A stretch of 64,000 nucleotides of DNA from Halobacteriovorax sp. HLS (lineage in GTDB: Bacteria; Bdellovibrionota; Bacteriovoracia; Bacteriovoracales; Bacteriovoracaceae): positions 1-64,000 of the forward strand of contig NZ_QOCL01000003.1 in NCBI RefSeq assembly GCF_004006665.1, given 5' to 3'. The stretch's first letter is position 1, and each line of letters begins with the position of its first letter. The notes beneath the pieces are model-generated. The model was not told the DNA's origin and did not search any database. It saw only the letters and a list, made by a program, of their open reading frames with translations. The position numbers and the translations under genes are program-made. Shown piece after piece: positions 26,511-34,400 of the stretch.

Positions 26511-27365
26511 TTAGTTCCAGACACTCACTTGAACATAGAATTGGCCTTTATTGCTTTCGAAAGTACTGTAAAACTCAAGGATAGACTCTCGTGAACTTAG
26601 TAATTCTGTATGACCAACTCCAAAGACGCTATTTATTTCTTGCACTGGGTCACCGACATCGATAAGCATCTTTTTAGTCTTAGTAACTAAGGTTTGAATG
26701 AATGCTTCAAATATTTCTTCAACACTTTGAATAGTCGTATTATCAAGATACTCAATTATATATTCTTCAAATGTTTCTGCCGGAAATGCAATAGTTATGA
26801 TTCCATTAAACTTTTCAGAGTGAATGATTATACAACCATAATAGTCATAGTGCTGGCTGGTTTCACATTCAAGCTTTTGGGTCGTTGTCTTCGTTATATC
26901 CTTGAAGTTTCCAACATTAATTAGAATTTCTTTAAAGTGGCCAACAACGCTATTGATAAAATCAATATCGATACTTTCTCTAGGAGTTAGCTTCACCTTG
27001 TCTGATGTGCTAAGGGCAAGTTTTAATTTTGTTAATTGAATCGGTTTTTGAAGAAAGAAAATATTTGAATACTCTTTTTCATCTAGTTTTATATTTGAGG
27101 AACTCATGAGTATAATTGGTGTATCTTGATTATAATTACTTCTTCTGACTGTGTTGATGAAATCATCTCCAGTAACTTTAGGCATATGAAAATCAGTGAA
27201 GATATAGTCAAACTTCTGGTTGCGAGACTTAAGAATTCCTTCCATTCCGTCTTTGGCCTTGACTATATTATATTGGACAAGTTTTTGAAGTAGGCGACTA
27301 AATAGTACTGTGAAGTCAGCATCGTCATCTATAACTAAAACGTGCTTTTTCTTAGAGTAGTTCAT
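26511..27365 (-). CDS. Response regulator with CheX-like output domain
   Basis: A 284-residue protein: receiver (about 7-120) with the acidic pocket VIDDDAD, phospho-acceptor Asp58 (FTDFHMP) and Lys in LQKP. The second domain (about 135-284) is CheX-like: it begins FINSVVGHFKEIL and contains GIITIAFP. CheX proteins are CheY-P phosphatases, so this protein could drain phosphate from receivers. The usual catalytic Glu/Asn pair cannot be confirmed by eye. No Shine-Dalgarno is seen; CGATAA lies 7 nt before the ATG. It is divergent from the REC-ankyrin gene. Confidence 0.85.
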   Translation of the reverse strand: MNYSKKKHVLVIDDDADFTVLFSRLLQKLVQYNIVKAKDGMEGILKSRNQKFDYIFTDFHMPKVTGDDFINTVRRSNYNQDTPIILMSSSNIKLDEKEYSNIFFLQKPIQLTKLKLALSTSDKVKLTPRESIDIDFINSVVGHFKEILINVGNFKDITKTTTQKLECETSQHYDYYGCIIIHSEKFNGIITIAFPAETFEEYIIEYLDNTTIQSVEEIFEAFIQTLVTKTKKMLIDVGDPVQEINSVFGVGHTELLSSRESILEFYSTFESNKGQFYVQVSVWN

Positions 27366-27372
27366 AAGTAAC

Positions 27373-27399
27373 TTATCGTGAGTAAAGAAATTATCGACA
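27373..27399 (-). promoter_or_regulatory. Possible sigma-28-like promoter of the REC-CheX gene
   Basis: CACGATAA (27380-27373, minus strand) lies 7 nt before the ATG at 27365. The expected -35 position (27399-27392, TGTCGATA) matches FliA poorly, so only the -10 half is supported. Confidence 0.35.
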
Positions 27400-27441
27400 T
27401 ATAATTATTACTTAAGAAATGATTAAATTGTGTTCATAATC

Positions 27442-27468
27442 TTAATTGTGAAAAAGAAGTTACGATAA
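27442..27468 (+). promoter_or_regulatory. Sigma-28-like promoter abutting the REC-ankyrin start
   Basis: TTAATTGT (27442-27449), 11 nt, TACGATAA (27461-27468), then 6 nt to ATG 27475. The -10 shares CGATAA with several other genes here; the -35 matches the FliA consensus at 5 of 8 positions. No Shine-Dalgarno is present, so the mRNA may be leaderless. Confidence 0.45.
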
Positions 27469-27474
27469 GCAAGA

Positions 27475-28674
27475 ATGGGAAATATACTCGTTGTCGATGA
27501 CGACTTAGATATTCACGCTCTATTTAAAGTAGAGTTTAAAAAATCACCTCATAAGCTATTCTTTGCCAAAAATGCAATGGAAGCTGTGGAGGCGTTGAAG
27601 AGTGAATATATAGGTGTTGTATTTCTGGATATTATTCTTGGTTCAAACGAAACAAGTCAGTCTGTTGTTTCGAAAGTAAAAAATGTACCTGTCCTTTTGA
27701 TGAGCTCTTACATAACAGATGACTATAAAGAAAATATTTTACAAAAAAATACTAGTATTGTTGATTGTTTAAAGAAACCATTTAAAAAAGGTATTATGCT
27801 AGAAAAAGCGACGCAATACTTGGCCTCTCAAGGTGAAGATAATACTGAACAAGAAAATAGCACAACGATTAAAAGTACTACCCAAAATATGACCGATGAA
27901 GCGACTCTTGTTGCAGGAAGTGGGCAGGACGCTGAGGACTCTCAGTTAGTTAAAGGTCATAGTGAAGATGAAGACAATACTGTTACAAAAATTGAAGGAG
28001 TAACAGACTCTATAAAAGAAGAGTCAACTTTAGTTAAAGGTGATGGACAAAACGAGCTAAAAGATGAGCTGACGATAGTTAGTGGTGAAAGTGAAGAAGA
28101 TGACAACTTTCATCAGATTCTTCAGCTCGAGAATACTCAGACCTGTTCTCCTCAAGAATTAAAGTACAAGAATGATATTATTTACTTAACCAAAAAGGGA
28201 CCAAAGTCTAGAACTTTAGATGGGTACACTAGGCTAATGATATCAGTCTTGTTGGAGAAGAAAATCGAAGTTGAACTTGCCTTAGATGAAGGTGAGGACT
28301 TAGAAGATAAGTGTAAGGGTGGTTATACGTCTCTACATTTAGCTGTTTTAAGAGAGAACTTAGAAGTCGTAGAGTTTCTAATTGATAAAGGGGCCAAGGT
28401 AAATGCTCGTGATAATGATGGAAGAGAGCCTCTTTTTTTTGCGATCCAAAAGAATAATGTAAAAATGGTTGAATTACTTATTGAAAAAGGAGCTCCCATA
28501 AATAGAAGAGTTAAAGGGAGAACATACCTTATTTTAGCAGCAATAAAAAAGAATTTAGAAATGTTTAAAATATTTGAAAGTAAAGGCATCTCAAAAGAGA
28601 TTCGAGACGATAATGGCTTCAATGTACGACATTATTTGAAAAAATATAAGATAGAGAACTTCTTAGAAAAATAG
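27475..28674 (+). CDS. Receiver domain joined to ankyrin repeats
   Basis: A 399-residue protein. The receiver (1-115) has DDD at 8-10, Asp52 (FLDIILG) and Lys in KKPF. A disordered acidic linker (about 118-215) repeats a TLV-x-G-x-GQ/E unit about three times. After a short globular segment come at least three ankyrin repeats (about 265-395), with TSLHLAVLRENLEVVEFLIDKG and REPLFFAIQKNNVKMVELLI typical of the fold. Phosphorylation would thus control a protein-binding surface rather than DNA binding. The single-receiver gene follows after 8 nt in the same operon. Confidence 0.9.
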   Translation: MGNILVVDDDLDIHALFKVEFKKSPHKLFFAKNAMEAVEALKSEYIGVVFLDIILGSNETSQSVVSKVKNVPVLLMSSYITDDYKENILQKNTSIVDCLKKPFKKGIMLEKATQYLASQGEDNTEQENSTTIKSTTQNMTDEATLVAGSGQDAEDSQLVKGHSEDEDNTVTKIEGVTDSIKEESTLVKGDGQNELKDELTIVSGESEEDDNFHQILQLENTQTCSPQELKYKNDIIYLTKKGPKSRTLDGYTRLMISVLLEKKIEVELALDEGEDLEDKCKGGYTSLHLAVLRENLEVVEFLIDKGAKVNARDNDGREPLFFAIQKNNVKMVELLIEKGAPINRRVKGRTYLILAAIKKNLEMFKIFESKGISKEIRDDNGFNVRHYLKKYKIENFLEK

Positions 28675-28682
28675 AGGATGAT

Positions 28683-29075
28683 ATGGATTTAGATTTTTTA
28701 GTAATAGATGATTCAATGGAAATGGTTAAACTACTTAATAGCTTTATTGTGTCTGGAAATTTAGGTCATGGTCATTCTTTTGAAAATGAACTTAAAGCAA
28801 TGGAATTCGTCGGAGAAAATTGTCCAGACATTCTAATTATAGATGTTAATTTAAACTATATTAATGGTTTTAAGCTTGGAGAACTCATTCGATCTATGCT
28901 TAAACTAGAGATTCCAATTATCTATATATCTTCCAATGACCTCTATCTTAAAGATTTTTATGATGCTGATCAGAGAAATACATACTTTATGAATAAGCCT
29001 TTTGATAAAGAGACATTTAAAAATGTCATTGAAAAGATGGCAGGAGACCCGTCTAAGTTAAATGATGTTGAGTAG
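28683..29075 (+). CDS. Single-domain response regulator
   Basis: A 130-residue stand-alone receiver of CheY/Spo0F type, with DD at 9-10, Asp54 (IIDVNLN) and Lys in MNKPF. The usual Gly/Pro after the acceptor is replaced by NLNYING. GAGGATG gives a good ribosome binding site. It is the second gene of the REC-ankyrin operon and overlaps the convergent receiver gene by 18 nt. With no output domain, it likely passes phosphate on or acts by protein binding. Confidence 0.88.
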   Translation: MDLDFLVIDDSMEMVKLLNSFIVSGNLGHGHSFENELKAMEFVGENCPDILIIDVNLNYINGFKLGELIRSMLKLEIPIIYISSNDLYLKDFYDADQRNTYFMNKPFDKETFKNVIEKMAGDPSKLNDVE

Positions 29076-29750
29076 TATTTTTCTAACTGTCTTTATGAGA
29101 ACTTCGTCTTCATGATTGAAGGTTAGTTTTATATTATAACCATCGAGTTCAACATTCTTTTGAATCTCGCTAATTGTTAAAGATAAATCTTTGTCTGGTG
29201 AAATCTTTTTAGCAAGCTTTCCATATGCCTTTACCAAATTCCCTTTCGCAATGAATTGGCTAGAGTGAATTAATATAAATTGCTCATGTAGTGACATGAC
29301 TTTAAAAGGGAGCCTGACAAAAGAGTCTCTACTAGATGCAGCGACAGCGTAGAAAGGAAGAGCTGAACTCTCTTTGAACATATCACCAAAGGCCGAATTG
29401 ACTTTAGACTTTAAAAGTACATCATCTAAGGGTTTAGTTATATAATCATTCGCACCGTTTGTTAGGGCATGTTGAATATCTTCTTCAGAAAATCTTCTAG
29501 AAATAATAATAACTTTTACTTCGTCTCCATATTTATTTCTAATGGCCTTTAAAATATTAAACCCAGCTCCATTTACATCACCAAGATTGAGATCTACTAG
29601 ACAAATATCGGGCCTATTCTTTTTAAAACATTCAAAGAAGTCATTGAAATTGGTGGTCGTCTCAACGAGATATTCTTCTTTGACTAAGATCTTCTTTACA
29701 TATGTGTTGATATCTGGATCGTCATCTAGAACGAGGAGTCTTCTGCTCAT
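29058..29750 (-). CDS. Receiver with unknown C-terminal domain (paralogue 2)
   Basis: A 230-residue protein. The receiver (1-120) has DDD at 9-11, Asp53 (LVDLNLGDVNGAGF) and Lys in TKPLDD. The C-terminal part (about 130-230) is beta-rich, starts near VRLPFKVMSLHEQFILIHS, and resembles the corresponding part of the upstream paralogue. It is not one of the common DNA-binding outputs; a PilZ-like barrel is one possibility but unproven. AAGAAGG supports the start. It is last in the operon REC-HD / HPt / REC-X / REC-X. Confidence 0.82.
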   Translation of the reverse strand: MSRRLLVLDDDPDINTYVKKILVKEEYLVETTTNFNDFFECFKKNRPDICLVDLNLGDVNGAGFNILKAIRNKYGDEVKVIIISRRFSEEDIQHALTNGANDYITKPLDDVLLKSKVNSAFGDMFKESSALPFYAVAASSRDSFVRLPFKVMSLHEQFILIHSSQFIAKGNLVKAYGKLAKKISPDKDLSLTISEIQKNVELDGYNIKLTFNHEDEVLIKTVRKILLNII

Positions 29751-29752
29751 AT

Positions 29753-30433
29753 TTAAACCTTCTTATTCTGGACTTTTCTAATATTTTGTAAGGTCTTCTC
29801 TGGTAGGCCAAGAAGTTGTATCACTGTGTCGTACAGGCCTGGCATAATATCTCTAGATTGTTGATAAATTGTAAAATGCCCGGGCATTATGGATAAAGAT
29901 TTTAGAAAAGTACTTTCTATTTCTACTTTACTTTTTTGCGTAAATTTAACTTTAGATCTAAATGTAAATGAAACCTCATTTAATTTGATAATCTCTCCCG
30001 GAATATCTAATTCAATATCTTCTTGTTCATTACTGAAATCAATAGGAGTAAAGGAGTGATCTTTAACACTTGCTTTTGCTGTATTGATCAAAGTCTGATT
30101 ATTTAGTGGCTTCAAAAGGTAACCATTAACACCATATTCTTTAGAAAGTGTGATTGATTGCTTATTTGTTTGAGATGAAATCATATAGACATTAATCTTT
30201 CCAATAAGATTAACTTGTTTCATTTTTTCAAGTAAGCTAAAACCATAATCATCTTCAAGGTTAATATCTAACAATATTAAATGAGGGCAATGATCTAGCA
30301 CCATAGCAAAAGCATCCTCAGTATTATTTGATAGTAAAATCTCATAACCTAAGTTACTCAGTATCTTCTTAATGTATGTTTGCATATCCTGATCATCATC
30401 TACGACCAAGATACTCTTTGATATATTAAGCAA
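29753..30433 (-). CDS. Receiver with unknown C-terminal domain (paralogue 1)
   Basis: A 226-residue protein with a receiver (about 6-122; VVDDDQD, Asp56 in LLDINLEDDYGF, Lys in LLKPLN) and a beta-rich C-terminal domain (about 135-226) with LDIPGEIIKLNEVSFTF. The pattern of strands and the acceptor-site sequence resemble the next gene, so the pair arose by duplication. The start is TTG, 3 nt after the HPt stop, with AGGA too close for normal use, so translation is probably coupled to the HPt gene. Confidence 0.8.
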   Translation of the reverse strand: MLNISKSILVVDDDQDMQTYIKKILSNLGYEILLSNNTEDAFAMVLDHCPHLILLDINLEDDYGFSLLEKMKQVNLIGKINVYMISSQTNKQSITLSKEYGVNGYLLKPLNNQTLINTAKASVKDHSFTPIDFSNEQEDIELDIPGEIIKLNEVSFTFRSKVKFTQKSKVEIESTFLKSLSIMPGHFTIYQQSRDIMPGLYDTVIQLLGLPEKTLQNIRKVQNKKV

Positions 30434-30436
30434 ATC

Positions 30437-30745
30437 CTAATCCATATCTACATAATTAATCTTTACGTTGTTTACGTAGTCTTCAAATTTTTCTATTAAT
30501 TCATTTATTCCTGTTTCAGTATTGGCCATGGCCAACTTTTCAATTTCTTTTGCAATTTGACCAAGATCATGAAAACCATATCCACCTGAACTACCGCTTA
30601 CTTTGTGTCCTATCTTTTCGATCTCAGAAAGATTCTTTTCATTAGAGAATTGTTTTAGAAGTTCAATGTCTTTTTTTCTATTCTCTAAGAAGCCCGGGAC
30701 AATATCTTCCAGGTCTTGATCAATTTCAACAGTAAACTCTGCCAT
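30437..30745 (-). CDS. HPt phosphotransfer protein
   Basis: A 102-residue single-domain histidine phosphotransfer protein, the shuttle of multistep phosphorelays. His47 lies in IGHKVSGSSGGYGFHDLG, matching the HxxKGxxxxxG family pattern with Val/Ser changes next to it. The rest is a four-helix bundle. GAGGAG precedes the ATG. It lies inside an operon of receiver genes and is the only HPt in the window, so it is the natural link between the hybrid kinase at 32185 and the receivers around it. Confidence 0.9.
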   Translation of the reverse strand: MAEFTVEIDQDLEDIVPGFLENRKKDIELLKQFSNEKNLSEIEKIGHKVSGSSGGYGFHDLGQIAKEIEKLAMANTETGINELIEKFEDYVNNVKINYVDMD

Positions 30746-30754
30746 ATTTTCTCC

Positions 30755-32062
30755 TCAATTTAACTTGTGCTTGAATACATATTCTATCGTATGCCATATC
30801 TTATCGAAATTTTTGCTCGAAAACTTGTATTTAGAAAACGTTAAGATATCTGAGATCTTGTGTAAGTCATAATCATGTCTATAGATTTCACAAGCTACGA
30901 AGTGAGAGGCCAGGAAAATACATTGGTTTTGATTAAGTTGACTTAAGTCTTTCTTATGATTGCTAATACTATAGTCATCTATACCAGAGTGATGAAATTC
31001 GATAAGGTTTTGAATTTCGTTTGTTAGATCATCCATCTTTGAGAGGGTGTCGCTTAAACTTGTGTGCGAAAGAATGGCATCTCTGTCTTTGGCCTCTAGT
31101 TGCTCAATCTTTTTTGGTTCCAAATCATGGATTAGTGCCAGGCGATTTGTTGGTATAAGTACATCATGAATTAGAGCAGCAGTCGATATCTTCTTAAGAA
31201 CACTCTTATCCAAGCTCATTTGATCGCAGACATATGAACATATACAAACCATTAAATAGCTATGATCATAAGTAAAGTCCTTCGAATTAATGGCCTTTTG
31301 AAGTAGATCAAATAGAGTTGTCTTAGATTCAACGTCTTGAATGATCTTTTCTGCAGTACTTTGAGCTGTTTTAAGAGTCTGCTTTGTGAGGCCTAACATA
31401 GAGACTTGAGAATTAAGAAAGTGATGATTTTGCTTTAAGCTATCATAGGAATATTCTTCGGTTTCAAATATTGTGGAATAATCGTACTTATCAAAGAATT
31501 TATTTTCATCTTTTGTTTGTATATAGAGAAAACGTTGTCCTTTTTCAATGTAAGTATTAAGCCTGTCTAAATCGTACTCTTCTTCAGTGTTGAATACTTT
31601 GATGAACTTATCATTATTTATTTTGATGTAGATTGGGAATTTACTCTTTTTCCATCTTGCGAAATGATAAATTGCAATTGGAAAGTATGTGCTCTGATCT
31701 GTCTTTGTTACAGAGTTAATATAGTTTCGATACTTTTTAAGATTGGTTGGTTTTTGTAGGTAGAATTGATTGTCTTCTACTTTATAAAAAGCTAATTCCC
31801 TTAAAGTTCTACTGGTAAAGAACATGAACTTTTGGTTTTCTTTGCTATTTTCTTTCCAGTTGTAGAATACTTCTTCTCCCGTTCCTGTGGGAGGCATGTC
31901 AAAATCACAAATAATTAAATCAAAGTCTATTTTTTCTATAAGTTCTATGGCCTCTTTAGGGGAATAGGCCACATGAAATCCGTTTTTTACACATAACGGC
32001 TCTACAACTACAGAGTAGAGATCTATAATACTACTATCATCGTCAACCATTAATATTTGCAT
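30755..32062 (-). CDS. Receiver with HD-type domain (degenerate HD-GYP)
   Basis: A 435-residue protein: receiver (1-120; VDDD, Asp53 in ICDFDMPPTG, Lys in LQKP), a beta-rich middle segment (about 128-195; FPIYIKINNDKFIKVFN), a helical linker and an HD domain (about 255-435). The HD pair is in ALIHDV, and later His residues occur in LSHTSL and EFHHSG. The HHExxDGxGYP motif of c-di-GMP phosphodiesterases is replaced by HHSGIDDYS, so c-di-GMP hydrolysis is doubtful. It is first in the operon with HPt and two receivers, divergent from the hybrid kinase. Confidence 0.83.
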   Translation of the reverse strand: MQILMVDDDSSIIDLYSVVVEPLCVKNGFHVAYSPKEAIELIEKIDFDLIICDFDMPPTGTGEEVFYNWKENSKENQKFMFFTSRTLRELAFYKVEDNQFYLQKPTNLKKYRNYINSVTKTDQSTYFPIAIYHFARWKKSKFPIYIKINNDKFIKVFNTEEEYDLDRLNTYIEKGQRFLYIQTKDENKFFDKYDYSTIFETEEYSYDSLKQNHHFLNSQVSMLGLTKQTLKTAQSTAEKIIQDVESKTTLFDLLQKAINSKDFTYDHSYLMVCICSYVCDQMSLDKSVLKKISTAALIHDVLIPTNRLALIHDLEPKKIEQLEAKDRDAILSHTSLSDTLSKMDDLTNEIQNLIEFHHSGIDDYSISNHKKDLSQLNQNQCIFLASHFVACEIYRHDYDLHKISDILTFSKYKFSSKNFDKIWHTIEYVFKHKLN

Positions 32063-32164
32063 AATTCACCTGAATCTATTTTGCCATCTCTTATTCGTTG
32101 TTGTTTAAATTTTTCCTTAAGATTTAATTTATGGAAAACTTTAATTAGTTTTCATGGATAGAAT

Positions 32165-32172
32165 GACGATAA
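32165..32172 (+). promoter_or_regulatory. Possible sigma-28 -10 box before the hybrid kinase
   Basis: GACGATAA contains the same CGATAA core; the ATG at 32185 follows 12 nt later with AGGAT very close to it. The -35 position (TAGTTTTC) matches only 4 of 8, so this is weak. Confidence 0.25.
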
Positions 32173-32184
32173 AATAATTAGGAT

Positions 32185-33657
32185 ATGAAACTAATAATAG
32201 TAGATAAAAATACATTACTAAGAAAGACGATTAAAGAAGAGCTTTCCTATGTCGGTTATGATGTCGTTGATAAGAATGACTTCGATGAAGTGTTTTCTAT
32301 TATCAAGTCTGATGTTATCGATCTTGTTATTGTTGAAGCATCTAATGAAGGCTTTAAGCTTTCTCAAAGAATTCGCTCTTATGAAAAAGATAATAATTTA
32401 GATAATATTCTGCCGATTGTTTTTACCGCAGAATTAGATGAAATTGAACTTAGACTTGAGAGCTTTAGATGTGGTGGAAATGAGTTCATTGTTACTGATA
32501 ATAAGGGTGGTATCTCATATAAGATCAATTCTATTTTAAAGCCTGATCTCATATGGAACGGCTCAAGTATTGCCATAGTAGAAGATGATAATACTACTGC
32601 TAAGTTTCTGACTTATTTGCTTAAAAGCAAGGGCGCCTCTGTGAATTGGTTCAACTCCGCCGTTGATTGTTATGAATTTTTAAAGAAAGAAAGTGTTGAT
32701 TTAATCGTTACAGATTTTGTAATGCCTTTAATGACAGGTACTGAGCTCGTTAAGAAGATTCGAATTGAGCTAGGGTTAAAAGATCTGCCTATTGTTTTTA
32801 CCTCTTCGACAAAGGAGAAGTCTGAAATTCTAGGTTTCTATAAGTGTGGAGGTAATGATTTCATTTCAAAGCCATTCTTAAAAGAAGAAGTTTTTACGAA
32901 GATAAAAATTCTCCTAGATAATACCAATAAAACAAAAATGATGAATCAATATATTCGAGAATTAAGTAATCTAAATGATGTTAAAGATCAATTTCTCGCC
33001 GTATGTTCTCACGATCTTAGAGCACCTCTTAATAGCATTATAGGCTACTCAGATGTTCTTATCGAAGATAATGATCTCGATTCTGATGTTACTGATATGA
33101 TTAGAGTTATGAATAAGTCTGCCCATAGTTTACTTGGAATGGTTGATGACTTACTGACTTTAAGTGAAGTTCAACTTAAGAATGAGTTAGATTTAAAAGA
33201 GATAGATTTGGCGAAAATAGTTGAAGAGAGTTTTGAACAACTTAAGGGTGCAGTTAAGAAGAAGATTTCATTTAATATTGAAGACAAATCTGAGCATGCC
33301 ATTATTTATGGTAATGATTCGATGTTAAGAAGAATATTTTCAAACTTACTTTCTAATGCCTACAAGTTTACAGAAGATGGAGGTGAGATTTCTTCCCGCA
33401 TTTGGTGCGAAGAGGGAATTGTATATTGCACTATTCAAGACTCTGGTATTGGGATACCTCAGAAGTATCTAAATAATGTATTTGTTAGAATGTCGGGAGC
33501 AGGTCGTTATGGTCTTGAAGGGCAAAAGAGCACAGGCATTGGACTAAGTATTGTTAAAGAGATTGTTGATAAGCATAAGGCAACGATTGAAATTGATAGT
33601 GAAGAAGGAAAGGGTACTGTTTTTACTCTTGGTTTTGAATTAAAGAAAGGTGCTTAA
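32185..33657 (+). CDS. Soluble hybrid histidine kinase: degenerate REC, REC, HisKA, HATPase
   Basis: A 490-residue cytoplasmic kinase without membrane segments. REC1 (about 1-118) is degenerate: VDKN replaces the acidic pair and the acceptor place is Glu51 (IVEASNEG). REC2 (about 128-245) is intact, with EDD, Asp177 (VTDFVMP) and Lys in SKPF. HisKA follows with His276 (CSHDLRAPLNS). The HATPase has the N box (NLLSNAYKF), DSGIGIP and GIGLSIV. Receivers placed before the kinase imply control by an upstream phosphodonor. A fixed Glu can mimic the phosphorylated state. The stop overlaps the next receiver gene (TAATGA). Confidence 0.93.
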   Translation: MKLIIVDKNTLLRKTIKEELSYVGYDVVDKNDFDEVFSIIKSDVIDLVIVEASNEGFKLSQRIRSYEKDNNLDNILPIVFTAELDEIELRLESFRCGGNEFIVTDNKGGISYKINSILKPDLIWNGSSIAIVEDDNTTAKFLTYLLKSKGASVNWFNSAVDCYEFLKKESVDLIVTDFVMPLMTGTELVKKIRIELGLKDLPIVFTSSTKEKSEILGFYKCGGNDFISKPFLKEEVFTKIKILLDNTNKTKMMNQYIRELSNLNDVKDQFLAVCSHDLRAPLNSIIGYSDVLIEDNDLDSDVTDMIRVMNKSAHSLLGMVDDLLTLSEVQLKNELDLKEIDLAKIVEESFEQLKGAVKKKISFNIEDKSEHAIIYGNDSMLRRIFSNLLSNAYKFTEDGGEISSRIWCEEGIVYCTIQDSGIGIPQKYLNNVFVRMSGAGRYGLEGQKSTGIGLSIVKEIVDKHKATIEIDSEEGKGTVFTLGFELKKGA

Positions 33658-34016
33658 TGAAAATAGTTGTATTAGATGATGCTGTTGATAATCTTAACCT
33701 TTTAAAGCTATATGTGAAAAAATCAGAAGATGAGTTTGTCTTTTTTTCTAATTGTGATGAAGCTATTGCGTACTTTAAAGATTCAAGTGCAGATATTTTC
33801 TTTTTAGATATTCAAATGCCTGAAATGGACGGTTTTGAAGTATTAGAAGTCATTAGAGAACTTCCTCAGCGTGATGATCTATTTGTATGTGCCTTGTCTG
33901 CATTTTCGCTGGATATGGAAGCTGATAAAATTAAGAACTCAAGTTTCAATGATTACATCCAAAAGCCAATTCTTAGGCAAAATTTCTTAGACTATATTGA
34001 GAGTAAGAGAAAGTAG
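33657..34016 (+). CDS. Single-domain response regulator coupled to the kinase
   Basis: A 119-residue receiver with DD at 7-8, Asp51 (FLDIQMPEMDGF) and Lys in IQKP. Start and kinase stop overlap by one base, so it is made together with the kinase and is its most likely direct target. No output domain. Confidence 0.92.
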   Translation: MKIVVLDDAVDNLNLLKLYVKKSEDEFVFFSNCDEAIAYFKDSSADIFFLDIQMPEMDGFEVLEVIRELPQRDDLFVCALSAFSLDMEADKIKNSSFNDYIQKPILRQNFLDYIESKRK

Positions 34017-34022
34017 TTAGAA

Positions 34023-34394
34023 TCAGCTAAAGAATATGATTAAATCTTCTTTTAAAGTAGGGAAGTTTACAGGCTTTGTTATATATTTCTGTGCTCCCAG
34101 TTCTTTGGCCAAGACCTGTCTTTCTTCATCAGAGTAAGCAGAGGCCATGAATACAGGAATACCGACGTGTTTTTCTTTTACATTCTTAAGCAGTTCAAAA
34201 CCATCCATGACTGGCATATTAATATCACTTATAATGAGATCTACACAACCTTCATCATCCAGTATCTCTAAGGCCTCTTGACCATTTTCGGCGTAAATCA
34301 GTTTATAGGTTGATGCAGCTACTTCTTTTTTGAACATTCTTGAAAAGAGAAATTGAATAGAGCTTTCGTCGTCGACAACAAGTATAGTTTTCAT
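34023..34394 (-). CDS. Single-domain response regulator (CheY-like)
   Basis: A 123-residue receiver close to the CheY consensus: VVDDESS at the N-terminus, Asp57 (ISDINMPVMDGFELL), Ser/Ala switch and Lys in ITKPV. It is convergent with the previous receiver gene. It has no Shine-Dalgarno; a well-matched sigma-28-like promoter ends 6 nt before the ATG. That would place this CheY-like protein under flagellar-type control and make its mRNA leaderless. Confidence 0.93.
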   Translation of the reverse strand: MKTILVVDDESSIQFLFSRMFKKEVAASTYKLIYAENGQEALEILDDEGCVDLIISDINMPVMDGFELLKNVKEKHVGIPVFMASAYSDEERQVLAKELGAQKYITKPVNFPTLKEDLIIFFS

Positions 34395-34400
34395 ATCTTA

